Of a DNA stretch of 64,000 bases, positions 52,110 to 62,716 are shown one piece after another. The stretch lies in contig JAHBMJ010003638.1 in the NCBI GenBank assembly GCA_018398765.1, forward strand, positions 1-64,000. The letters run 5' to 3'. Numbering within the stretch: position 1 is the stretch's first letter; each line of letters opens with the position of its first letter. The notes under the pieces are model-generated. The model was not told the origin of the DNA and ran no database searches. It was given only the letters and a program-made list of their open reading frames with translations. A program made the position numbers and the translations under genes. The DNA is from Chromera velia (taxonomy: Eukaryota; Sar; Chromeraceae).

Positions 52110-53299
52110 CCCACCTCTCCCTTAGGTCTGCCATAACCGCCGCAGACAAAAAAGAAAATGTTTACAAAAAGGAAGCATATTTGCGAGCTGTCAATGAGGG
52201 AGCATTCTTTCAAAAAACAAAGCATCCGGGAGAACTGACTTTCTGTTTTTTCGTTGGAGGGCCGTCGCCTTCCTCCTGCTCTTTTCCGATGGTTCCGTCT
52301 CCACCTTTCAAGTTGTCTTCATCTGGAGAATTCTCGTCGTCGTTGTTACCCTCAGGACCTTTTACATCGATCAGATGCACCTGCAAGCAGGGTACAAAAA
52401 GGAAAGAGAGGAAACGAATGAAAAAAGCGTGTTTGAAAATCTGTCAGTCTTGGTACGGTGCTGGAAATTTGCTGACCTGAATAGCATCTGTGCATATCTG
52501 TGCAGAAGCGCTGGGAGACTGCGAGCTTCCCACAGTCAATCAACCATCCCCTTAGTTTCTCTATATCCGTCTCCGAAAGAATCTCGTCTGCAGAGGGAAA
52601 CTCAATCGGGTTGCCAGGCTTCCCTCTCTGTTAAGTCCTTTCTGCCCTCGCTGCTTCTCGTTCCATGGTTTTTTCCTCTTGCTTCTGCAGTAACGCGTGA
52701 CTCTCTTCCTTCGACACAGGCTTGAAAAAAACCATGATTGACTGTGATTGCTTTGGCTATGGTTTTGCAGGTCTGGGGTGTTGGGGTGCAGTTGCAGCAG
52801 AAGAGGGAGCTTTTTTTAGAGGGCTGGCAACAGCAGAGGCGGGGGCGGAGGAAGGAGACAGCCCGGTGGCTGCCTTTGCTTTTGTAAAGACAGGGTTCTT
52901 ACCCTTAGAAATAGGGAGGAGCGTTGTTGTTTGTTGCGGCGGGGGCTTGTGAGGCCGGGACAAGGGACTATAGACAGTGTGCGCTTGACTTCTGTCTGAA
53001 AGGCCGACGAGGGATCTATTGTCGGGATTCTCGGGATCGAACTCCCTCACCGACTCAGCATTCTTCACGCCAACTGCTTCTCTGAGTTTGGTGTATCCCT
53101 CCTACCGCTTGTCGGCCTTTCCAAGGGGCCTTTCTAGAGCCTTGAACATGCTCTGCAAGAAGGTGGAGTCTTCCTTCGACATGTTGAAGGAGTAACCCCG
53201 AGGGTGGAGTTGGGGGTCCGGGTGTCGCACGAGGAGTTTCCTGCCAGAAAGCTTTCTGCAAGTCTCAGTTTCTCTTAGACTCCGGCAAAGTAAGATCAA
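52110..53299 (-). pseudogene. multi-segment ORF upstream of RT copy 2, unknown
   Basis: Coding-like minus-strand segments: 53299-52757 (one frame, one TAG at 53102; first part folded, LQSMFKALERPLGKADKR, then a Pro/Ser/Lys-rich tail); about 52725-52630 (charged helix); about 52615-52476, ending at donor GTCAGC; and about 52378-52230 after acceptor TTGCAG, an acidic stretch with a KKQK basic cluster like a nuclear localisation signal. This is either the 5' ORF of the Penelope-like copy or the host transposon's gene. Confidence 0.35.
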
Positions 53300-53648
53300 C
53301 TACCAACACTTTGTAGGCAATACTTCTGATGCTGTGAATCTTTCTTCTGTTGGGTCATGTTGGGTACTCTGAGAGGCAAGGTAATTGAACGAAAAGTCTG
53401 AAAGTCCGTCAATCTTGTCGATTTTTTTTTTCTTTAGGGATACACTTGCACTTCGGAAGACGGGTGGACACACATGCAGCTGCGATTCTTTAGCATGCAG
53501 CTGCATGCTGCCTTTCAAGACACCGCCCGCACCTGCGGCGCGGCCGGTCAAGACACTGCCTACGCCTGCGGCACAGGCGTTCAAGCCTATCTAAAAATGC
53601 GGCCCCACCATTCAAGTGGACATTAGGTTCAGGGAGGTACCGCGTATC

Positions 53649-55200
53649 AAAGGTCCGACCGGGTCATGCAGACCGGCAGCAACTTTTTGTTGGGCGGTCG
53701 CGATCAGCGATAGATACCAGTAGATATACATTAAGTTGACGGTTGCTTTTAACTTTTGTCTCTTCTCACTCTTGTCACTGGAGATGCACATCATTGCACA
53801 TAACAGAAGAACAGGCCGTAGCTGAAGAGAACTGCCGCAGCACATTCAGACAGGCAATCGATGCCTGTGTCCCTCACCACCATGATGAGGCAAAAGATTT
53901 CAAGCTTGTCTAGGAGGTGCCAATCTAAGTAAACAAAAAGTGACACATACAATTTTGTATTGTTTATAAATTTATCGCAGAGTGGAAATTTACTCTGGAA
54001 GATTATTTAGAAAATTTGATTTAATTCTTTTCTATAAAATAATATCTAGAATTATATAAAAATAAAATTTTGATTTATTAATTCAATTTGAAGCATTGTA
54101 AATGAATTTTTAAAGTTGCGTTCACACACTAAATCCTAGAATAAAGGCATTTTTAAACTTTTTTCAATGTTTTTCACACTATAGAGAGAATGCAGAAAGA
54201 CCCCTTGACTGCCTGGGATACCGTAGGCGGTCCGTAAGGACCGCCTGGGGAAGGTCATATATAAGACCCCAAACCTACGGGGCCGCACTGTGTGCGGCCC
54301 ATGGTAATACCCACTTGGTTCCTAGTATCAAAAGTGATAAAAAGATTCTGTCAAAAAGAAAATTGATCAAATAGAATATAAAATAATGTCTGAAAAGTCT
54401 ATTGTGACATGTTTTAGCTTGCATGGTTCTTGACCGGTTCCCACTAGTTTTCACATAAAAAGTAGGTGTCCAGCGTTTTGGTTCCTAAGTTCCTAAAATA
54501 CGGTTCCTGACCACTCTGAACTGAGGCTGCCACAGGAACGACAAAGGACCTAAATTAAGTATATGAATACCAAAATTGCTAGGAAGTTAAACAGGAACCT
54601 TAGGATCTATGGAAGAACCTTGAAAAACTAGTAGGAACCGTATGAGAACCAAAGAACTATATAGGAAGTTACTAGGAACTGCTTGGGGAACTACAAAGAA
54701 TTCAGTCCCTTAATTGGCCCGAGACGCTCCTGGTGCTCAAGTGATACTAGTGCTGCTTGCTTCTTTAGACTGGGCAAGAGGGAAGCCATCTTCTGGAGGG
54801 GGGGCAAAGAGGATCAATGGAAGCGTGTTTATTGATGGAAGCGAGCTGGCACGAGCTGGTACGACTTGTGTCTGCATTTAATCAATTGTAAACTTATCTC
54901 TAGCCTCTTTTAAATGCATTTCTTTACAAAGAAATATCAGTTCTTATTAGTTTTTGATGGTTCCTTCCGGTTCCTTCATAGTTCCTAAAAGGCGGTTCCT
55001 AGGTTTTTTGGTCAACATGAGAACCAAAAGCTTGGACGTGACTTTATCGTCAGGAACCAACATCAATCTCTCATCTAGGTATAAAGAACTCCTAGGAACT
55101 TGAATCAACATGTTGTAAAAAGCTTAAAACAAGCGTTTTTAGAGGCTGGATTGACAGTAAACTTAGTAGTCTATACCTATATCTAACCTAGGATTGGTAA
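53649..55200. other. AT-rich gene-free region with GGAACC/GGTTCC motifs and hairpins
   Basis: No coding frame. From about 54310 to 55090 GGTTCCTA, GGAACC and AGGAACT motifs recur in both orientations (about two dozen), with CTAAAAT.CGGTTCCT near 54490 and again near 54985. Likely a degenerate fold-back repeat. Confidence 0.45.
54226..54300. other. two perfect hairpins in tandem
   Basis: GGCGGTCC-GTAA-GGACCGCC (54226-54245, 8-bp stem, GTAA loop) and GGGCCGCAC-TGT-GTGCGGCCC (54280-54300, 9-bp stem, 3-base loop), 34 bp apart in AT-rich DNA. Confidence 0.75.
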
Positions 55201-55249
55201 GAACTACTAAAAGTGTGGGACCGTAGCTCCAGACGGTCAGGCATCCCAC

Positions 55250-56157
55250 TCCTTACACCCCTATCTTGCTTTCTTCCCTTCTCTTCCTCTTTCTTTCTTC
55301 CTTCTTGTCTTTTTTTCATACGAATGATTTCCCTTGCAACCTTCCTCTCTTCATCTCCCTTTCCTTCCCTCTCTTCCATTGCAACCTTCCTTCCTTCCTT
55401 CCTTCATGCATGTTTGTTCACTTGTCCCGCCTTCCTTCATTTCTTTTTTCTTTCCGTCCTTTCCTTTCTGCTTGCCTGCCTGCCTGTCTAGCTGCTTTCA
55501 TCCTTTACCTTTCTTCCTTCTTGTTTCTTGTCCTTCAATCATTTGTTCATTTATATTTTTGTTCCTGCGGCCCACTTCTTTTTTTCTCCCTTCCATCTTT
55601 TCTGTATTTATTCCTTCATTTATTCTTTCAGGGGACTTTGCTCACTTGCTTCGTTTCTTCCTTTCTTCATTGAAATTTCATTCATTCATGCATGCACGCA
55701 TGCATTCAGTCAGTCAATCAGTCAGTCAGTCCGTTAGTGATTCATTCATTTATTTATTCATTCTTTTCTCCTCATTCTGTCCTTCTTTACTCCCTTTATC
55801 ATTTCCTTTTCTCATTGAATCAATCAAGCAACCAATCAATCAATGGGTCTTTGTATCCTCCTGCCTTACTTACTTCCTTCATTCTTTTTTTCTTCTTTGC
55901 CCTCCTTTGTTTCGTCTTTTCATTCATTCATACATTCATCCTTCTTTCCTTCCTTCCTTCTTTTCTTCCTTCCTTCCTTCCTTCCTTCCTTCCTTGACTT
56001 TCGTCCTTCCTTCCTTCCTTCCTTCCTTCCTTTGCTTCATGTTTTCTTTCGTTTGTTGGTTCCGTGCTTTCTGTCTTCCTTCTTTACTTCGTTTTGCCTT
56101 GCAACAATTATTGGTCTTCCCTCCAATAACCGCCTTGACCCTGTCTTCAGCTCGCCC

Positions 56158-56248
<91 letters not shown>

Positions 56249-56466
56249 TGTGTGTATGTGTGTGTATGTATGTATATGTGTATGTATGTGTGTGTGTGTA
56301 TGTGTATGTGTGTGTATGTGTATGTGTGTCTGTATGCGTATATGTGAGAGACAAAGGGAGACAGAGACAGAACAAGAGAGAGAGCAAATGAGTGCATGTT
56401 CTGTGTGTCTGTGCACGTACGTATATGTGCATGGGACACTCTCTCTCTCTCTCTCTCTCTCTCTCT
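55250..56466. repeat. low-complexity pyrimidine tract and microsatellites
   Basis: TTCC/CTTC-rich DNA (55250-56060, with TTCA units at about 55680-55760 and (CTTC)n at 55950-56030), (CT)n at 56160-56211, (GT)n with TATG interruptions to about 56335, and (CT)n at 56441-56466 ending in one N (56467). Long Phe/Ser/Leu frames here are artefacts of composition. Confidence 0.9.
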
Positions 56467-56467
56467 N

Positions 56468-57015
56468 GGCAAAAAATGATGAAAAGGGCCTTCATGCACG
56501 GTAAAAGTTATCACTTGGTACAACCGCGCGATGCGGTCATATCGGCTGTTTGACGCCTGTTTCCTCTTTTTCTCCTCTCACTCTCTTTTAAATTTTCTTT
56601 TTCTCTTTTTATAGAACATTCTAGAAATAGCGTGCTGTCAGAAAGAGGCTTCTTCTGTGACTGGCAGCTTGGCTGCAAGAAGCAGGAAATATAGGAAAAG
56701 AGGTGATTGGTTCATGAAAGACGTGTTGAAGTGTCGGACAAAGTGTTTTGAAAGCGAGAGAGGCTTGTTTAAGAAGTTGATATACTTTTTAGAGATACTT
56801 ATTCAAGTTCTGGCTACTTTGCCTAGATTGAGCCAAAATATTAACCTTAAGCGTAAACTTAATATACGTTATAATTATATTACACTAGACGTTACAGTAT
56901 GATATAAAATTTTCTACTCAAATTGCTAGCTTAATTGCTAGTTCAATGATGGTTTATATATCAACATTTATTTTATATCTAACTATTTCATTTTAATAAT
57001 ATGCCGTAATATATG
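56468..57015. other. gene-free stretch
   Basis: Nothing supported; AT-rich towards the truncated end of the Ty3-like element. Confidence 0.6.
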
Positions 57016-60000
57016 TCAAAGTCCGACTTGAGGGCAAAAATCCATTTGTGAGGCCACAAGCCTAATAGAGAGTGGGTGCAGTAGTCCTTGCTTCTTCTCT
57101 GTTAGTCTTTTTGCTCTCTGGTAGATATCGTACTTCCTTACATACTGCTGCACAGACGTATACATATATGGCCAGTAGAAACTGCTCCCCAATTTTAAGT
57201 AGGTCTTTTCCACTCCCAAATGTCCCGGGCCCCTGCGGCTGTATCGTGGTGTTCATATATCAAATTTTTCTGCATGTAACCTTTGTGTTGGTACTGCCAG
57301 CCGATCATTATAATACAGAAGTCCCTCCTCCAACACAAATGGTTGCACTCTCAGCCGCAAGGCTGGAGGCACTTCTCTATCAGGGTGCTCCAATGCTTCT
57401 TTAATTTCTTTCCAGAATTTCTTTTCTTCATATCCCTTCTTGATTCTTTCCAGCAGTTCTCTGTCTGGCTGCACTCTTATCTCCAACAGCATCAACACAC
57501 ACACTTCTTTTCTTTCTTCCTGCACTTCCCTCAATTGAACATTCAACCCTGGCCGTCTGCTCAGTGCATCAGCCACACGATTCCGAGCACCAGGCACATA
57601 CCTGGGGCTGATTCCGATCTCGTCAAACATCGAGACGAACCTGCGCATACATAGGGACATCAGGGTGCGATTGACAGAAGTATTTACATACTTGAGCGAT
57701 TCATGATCGCTCCACACCCTGGTCATATAACTCACATACGGCCTCCACGTTTTTACAGCAAAGACACATGAAAGAAATTCTTTCTCTCTGATATGATACT
57801 TGTTCTCTGCAGGAGACATCCGACGAGATGTAAATGCGCACGGACACAAAAATCCTACTTTAGGATCCTCCTGCATAAGTGCAGCTGTAAGAGTGCCAGT
57901 CGACTCACATGCATCACAGAAAACCTCAAACGAGGGATGTACAGCTCGACTGTATTCTTCACTGCCTTTTTCACAGCCTGAAAGCTCTCTTCTTGTTCTT
58001 TCCCCCACACAAATCCCTGACTTCCGGCCAGAGAGTCTAACACACGATGTGAAGCAGTCACAACCGACCTCATAAGGGGTTTGCAAGACATAGACGCGAA
58101 AACACCGAGCGTCGTGCAAGAAGGGGCACAAACGGCACACTGTCAGCCAGGCACGCCCTCTTTCAAGAGTGCATACAAAGGTCCCACCTTCTCACTGAAC
58201 CGAGGCACAAATCTTCTGATCCAGTTTGCAAACCCCTAATTTTAAAAACGAGAGTACATCATTTCTGCTCTTCAGAGTGGGCCACTTACTGACCTCATCC
58301 GTCTTGCTGGTCTCTGGTCTCACTCCCGTTCTCGAGATCTTCAACCCGAGGAATACCACCTCACTCTGCATGAAATGACATTTCGACAATTTTGCATACA
58401 ATTTATTTTTACTCAGCAAGCGTAGAACAGTCCTGACATATTGTTTATGCTCCTCCCTCGTGCGTGAATAAATGAGAATGTCATCGAGAAACACAGACAC
58501 AAACCGATCGAAAGATGAACGAAGGACATACTGAATCAAACGCATGGCGGTAGGCGGTGCATTCGTCAGACCAAATGAGACAACAAGCCATTTATACGAT
58601 CTATATCGTGTGGTGAATGCTATCTTGGGGATGTCACTCTCTCTCATGCGCATTTGATGATAATATTGATGGAGGTCGAGAGTCGTAAAGTATCTCACTC
58701 CGTGCAATCGATCGATCAAATCATCTGGGTGCGGTAGAGAATGTTTATTTTTTACTGTGATTTTGTTCAATCCTGTGTAATCACAATACATTCTCATTGT
58801 TCCGTCCTTCTTCTGCGTGTACAAAAAGGACAGGTGTCGCATACGGGGAAGCAGACGAACGAATGAAGCCTTGCTTTATATATGCATCTATCTGCCTCCT
58901 CAATTCATCCAGCTCTTCCACAGACAATGATTGATATGGAGGGCGGGCGGGCGGAGAGTGACCAGGCTTGAGCTCAATCTTGAAATCAAGACCAGGACCT
59001 CGAAACGGGGGTAGTTCAGAGAGTCGGTTAGGGAAGAGAGACGTATGCTCCGCCACAATTTCTTTGACATCACGTGGCACTTCCTCATCTGGCAGAGCAA
59101 GAAAAGCATACACATCTGATAAATTAGCAGTCGACCGAGCAGGATGAATAGACAGAAGAGAAGAGAGAAACCCAGACCCAAAGTTCCCTTCATTTATTCT
59201 CCCTTTTCTTTTCCCCTCACTGACTTCTATCATATGCAACATACAGTCACTCTACTGTGTAGGCAGTCGTGCCGTCTCCGGCCGTCTCCAGTCTCACCAC
59301 ATGATAGACGACACCCTTTCGAATCGCTCGTTTTGCCTACACATTCGAGACCACAGGAGGGCATTCTTGTTCTTCCTAATAACAACCTCCCTTTAACATC
59401 ACTTCTTCCCCTCGAAAGAAAAACCGAAGAGAACGAGACCAGTGACCGAGTTCTAGCTCATGTGCATCACTCCACTTTCTTTCAAGGATCACCTCGTGAC
59501 TATTAAGATCAGTAAGCAATGCACCAACAGTCTCTCTGTATTTCTGAATGCAAAGAGGCACTGCAGGTGCATACTCACTGACCTCTTGTCTCCCTGTCTC
59601 CTTGAGGGCGACCTTACAGCTCAGTGATGTCCCAAACCTGCGCATATGTAACTGACACTTGTATGTAATCTGGCGATCAATAAAAATATCGTCTGACAGT
59701 GCTCTTATGTCGTACATCACTCTCACTGGAACACCCGCGATCGTGCCTTGATAAACAAAACCAGTCTTAAAATTATCATCCTCATCCTCATCCAGTTCAT
59801 TTTCTATCTGATCGCCTTTTTGTCCTGCTGTCTCTGCTGCTTCTCTACGTACCGCAGCATCGCCTTCCACAACGACGTCGCCCTCTTCACTCCTCCCATG
59901 AATCGTCCTCACTCCTGCAACACGCCTCGATCCCACCCTGCACGCCGGCTGAGCTCGAGGGTGGCGTGGTTGAGGGGACCCGCCAAAGGACGGTGACCAG

Positions 60001-61261
60001 GAGCGACCTTGAGTGCCTGTATGCCCAAAATCTCGATCCAGTGATGTGGGAGAAGATGGGCTGCTTCCCTGTGCTGATTGTTGTCGACTCCATCTGTCTC
60101 TCCCCCCAGAGTGCGAAGGCAGAGACAGTCCCGTCTGGCATGAGGTGTCAAGAGCCTGCATAACCCTGTGCCGAGAGAAATGTGGTCCCGTCCTGCATTC
60201 CCTCATTTAGTAACCTTTGTAGCCATATAAGAGACAGCGCTTCTCTCTCCATCTCTCCATCCAGACCACCGGAGGAATAGCGGAGTGACATGGGGGCATT
60301 CCTCCCACGATCGAGTTCTGGTTTGCCTGAAAGGCGCACAGTTCCATGAAAGGCGCACAGTTCCATCGGGATCACTGACAGACCGGTCGGATCATGTGGA
60401 TCCCCTCTGAAAGACGAATCTACAGGAATCACTGCCCCTTCATACCCTCTCGCTCCTCGACCAAAGCCCCTACGACTACTATCCGTACTCAGCCACAACT
60501 CTATGTTGAGAGCTCTGGCCATTGCATCGTCCAGTGTCTGGGGCTCTGTGCGGTCGGTCTCAAACTTGACTCCCAGAGAGAGTCCATCGATGTGGTCCTG
60601 GATCAAGTCCACCTCACTGGTGCCAGTTACCTTCCGAGCCAGCTGGGTGAACTCGTCATTGTAGCGAGAGACCGTACCGGTGCACTTTAGGAGTGAAATC
60701 TTGTTCCTTGCTGTCCTTCTTGCGTGCTTATCACAAAAAGTGATACGAAGCCACTCAATCTCTCAGGGCAAGCCAATCTGCAAAACCCATACCCTGCTGT
60801 ATCCTCAAGTCATACTAGTCCTTAAGCTCCGGAGAGAGAAAGGTCTTTGCAAGGAAGAGTTGCTGAGACGGAGGTACCTGTGCGATTGCAAAGTAGTCCT
60901 CCACATCGATAAGGAATCGTTCAGTCTGATCACGGCATCCAGTAAACTTCTCAGGCCTCCTTAGAGTCACTCTGGGAGCCAGATCCTTCTCCTCAGGGCC
61001 CTGAAGCGACAGCCTAGCCTGGGTGTCTCCCTGCACGTTGTCCGGAAACATGGGCTGTAGTTGTACTGGTTGTTGTTGGGTGACTGCTCCAAGCTGAGCA
61101 ATCACCCCCTGCAGTGACTCATGATTCTCAACTACTGCCTGCTGTGTCTGCGTCACTGCCTGCGCTGTCTGCTGTTGTCCCTACTGCAAATCAGAGATGT
61201 TTTGCTCGATGTTCTGCAGAACATGACTGACTTACGAGGCAAACTGTTCAGAGATCTCCAT
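57016..61261 (-). mobile_element. second Ty3/gypsy-like element, truncated and frame-broken
   Basis: Minus strand: gag from an ATG at 61261 with early stops, gag core (RPEKFTGCRDQTERFLIDVE), degenerate protease region (about 59750), RT (LDLHQYYHQMRM, FLDDILIYSRT) at 58842-58192, RNase H (DACESTGTLTAALM), and the start of integrase with YDIYQ where CxxCQ is expected. At least five frame changes. It stops inside integrase at about 57016 with no 3' LTR visible. 61265-61530 could be a remnant 5' LTR. A 20-bp tandem duplication (GAAAGGCGCACAGTTCCAT) lies at 60331-60366. Related to, but clearly distinct from, the element at 23.6 kb. Confidence 0.85.
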
Positions 61262-61539
61262 GTTTAAGACATAAGAGCCTCCCTAGTCGAACAAAGCTCT
61301 GCGTTACTACTCTATAAGCTGTATACAAGCTTAGACAGGGCTACAGTTCAGTGAATACTTTTAATTGCATTCATTGTAAACTGTTTAAAATGTTTGACCT
61401 AGAAGAGTTCTCCTATCAGTTTATCAGTCAGATGCTGCCATCTCAATCAAACAAGCATGCAGGCAGACTTATCTTTTCTGACGTCAGGCCACATCAGAAT
61501 GCTACATAACAACATGTAACACCTAATCATGCAACACCC

Positions 61540-61850
61540 GGCAACACCATTCATGTGCATGCCTCACATGCAACACCATTCATGCGCATGCCTCACGGTG
61601 CTGCCACTCCGCAAGCCATGGTGCATGGCGCGTCGCCCGTCCTAGATGTTAAGCCAGGCCCACACACAGGAAAAAAGCCCCACAGCCATCTGACGCACGC
61701 ATAACGCAAATCCAGCCTTTCGGGACCAGGTTTTTGGTGAAAAACATATATAGCATGCATACATCTGACGCAAGCAAGCTTACAAACGGCTCTGGAAAGC
61801 AAGAAAAATGAGAACTGCACGATTGATGCACGCCGCGGTGATGGACCGCC
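61540..61850. repeat. dispersed repeat family R, copy at 61 kb
   Basis: Starts with a tandem pair of ATGCAACACCATTCATG.GCATGCCTC units (61533-61596), then GCTGCCACTCCGCAAGCCATG, GGGACCAGGTTTTTGGTGAA (about 61720) and ACGCAAGCAAGCTTACAAAC (61768), all shared with the copies at 17 and 48 kb. Confidence 0.6.
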
Positions 61851-61858
61851 GATGGTGC

Positions 61859-62097
61859 AACCTCCCTGATCAAACCTAAGTGCTACTTAAAAAAATATAA
61901 TTAAGATGATCTCTATCTGCGACATCGTTTTTCAAGAGACCGTCCACGCCTGTGGCGTAGATGGTCAAAATACTGTTCAGATATGTAGCTTTGGCTTTCA
62001 AGACACTGTAAATAATCCGTACCTACGGCGCGGACTTTCAAGCTTATCCAAAAATACGGCTTGAAGTTTCAAGTGGTAGTTAGATTTAGGGAGGTCG
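61859..62097. mobile_element. 239-bp miniature relative of the 4.7-kb transposon
   Basis: Ends ACCTCCCTGATC..ACCTAAG and, on the other strand, ACCTCCCTAAATCTAAC match the 29-bp ends at 48915/53640 imperfectly. Flanks GATGGTGC (61851-61858) and GATGGTAC (62098-62105) are an 8-bp duplication with one transition. It carries the same CGCCTGTGGCGTAG and TATCCAAAAATACGG subterminal motifs. A MITE made of the two ends only. Confidence 0.75.
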
Positions 62098-62280
62098 ATG
62101 GTACATGGTTATGCCGATCCCCTCCTCCCCTTCTGCGGGAAAAAAATATCTGCGGAACCCCCTCCCCCCCATGGGAGAAAAGCCTGGCCGGGGGTGAGCA
62201 GATTCAAAACCCATCTCACACATGCATAACACAAATTCAGCCTTTCGAGGCCAGGTTTTTAGCGAAAGACTAGCGTACAT

Positions 62281-62460
62281 ATGGGTTGGGGTATTTTTGT
62301 TTTGTAAGTGCCCCCCGCTTCGCTTTCCGGGGCCATATGGGCTGGGGTATTTTTGTTTTGTAAGTGCTCCCCGCTTCGCTTTCTGGGGCCATGGGCCGGG
62401 GTATTTTTGTTTTGTTAGTGCCCCCCGCTTCGCTTTCCGGGGCCACCCGGGCTCGTTGTG
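62281..62460 (+). repeat. three 53-55-bp tandem units
   Basis: GGGGTATTTTTGTTTTGTAA...CCCCGCTTCGCTTTC.GGGGCCA, three copies differing by a few transitions. The unit also occurs singly, inverted, at about 17266-17318, and in degenerate form at 48039-48085. One frame encodes a repeated GYFCFVSAPRFAF peptide. Confidence 0.85.
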
Positions 62461-62716
62461 AAAGAGACCCCGCGGCAAATCCACGTCGAAGGGGCCCCGC
62501 GGCATGCAGTCTCCGGGCCCGAGGGCCGCCCGGATTGCATGACGAATCCCTTTGAGCCCTCCCTTTATGATAAGCGTATAGTCTTCTGACTCTTCGCTTT
62601 CAGAAGGGCACGCCTTGACATCCCTTGACATCCGCATCACAGTGACAAAGTGTGTAGGTTGATATTTTCGGGGAAGTTAACAGCAGAAGCAGGCTCGACG
62701 TCGTTTTGTAAGCACC

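Larger units (their letters stand above)
48915..53640. mobile_element. 4.7-kb DNA transposon with 29-bp perfect inverted repeats
   Basis: 48915-48943 and 53612-53640 are exact inverse complements (starting TACCTCCCTGAACCTAATGT). Both are flanked by the 8-bp CCGCGTAT (48907-48914 and 53641-53648), so insertion is clear. Subterminal units with CGCCTGYGGCGCGG and TCTATCTAAAWWTGCGGCC occur at both ends. The 8-bp duplication suggests hAT or a relative. The interior holds a Penelope-like RT (50.3-52.1 kb) and coding-like minus-strand segments on either side; no transposase catalytic domain was recognised. Confidence 0.85.

Noticed and set aside
55213-56391. Open frames of more than 300 codons rich in Phe, Ser, Leu and Pro
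   Set aside because: They arise from CTTC/CT/GT repeats with few stop-forming triplets; no domain or codon structure.
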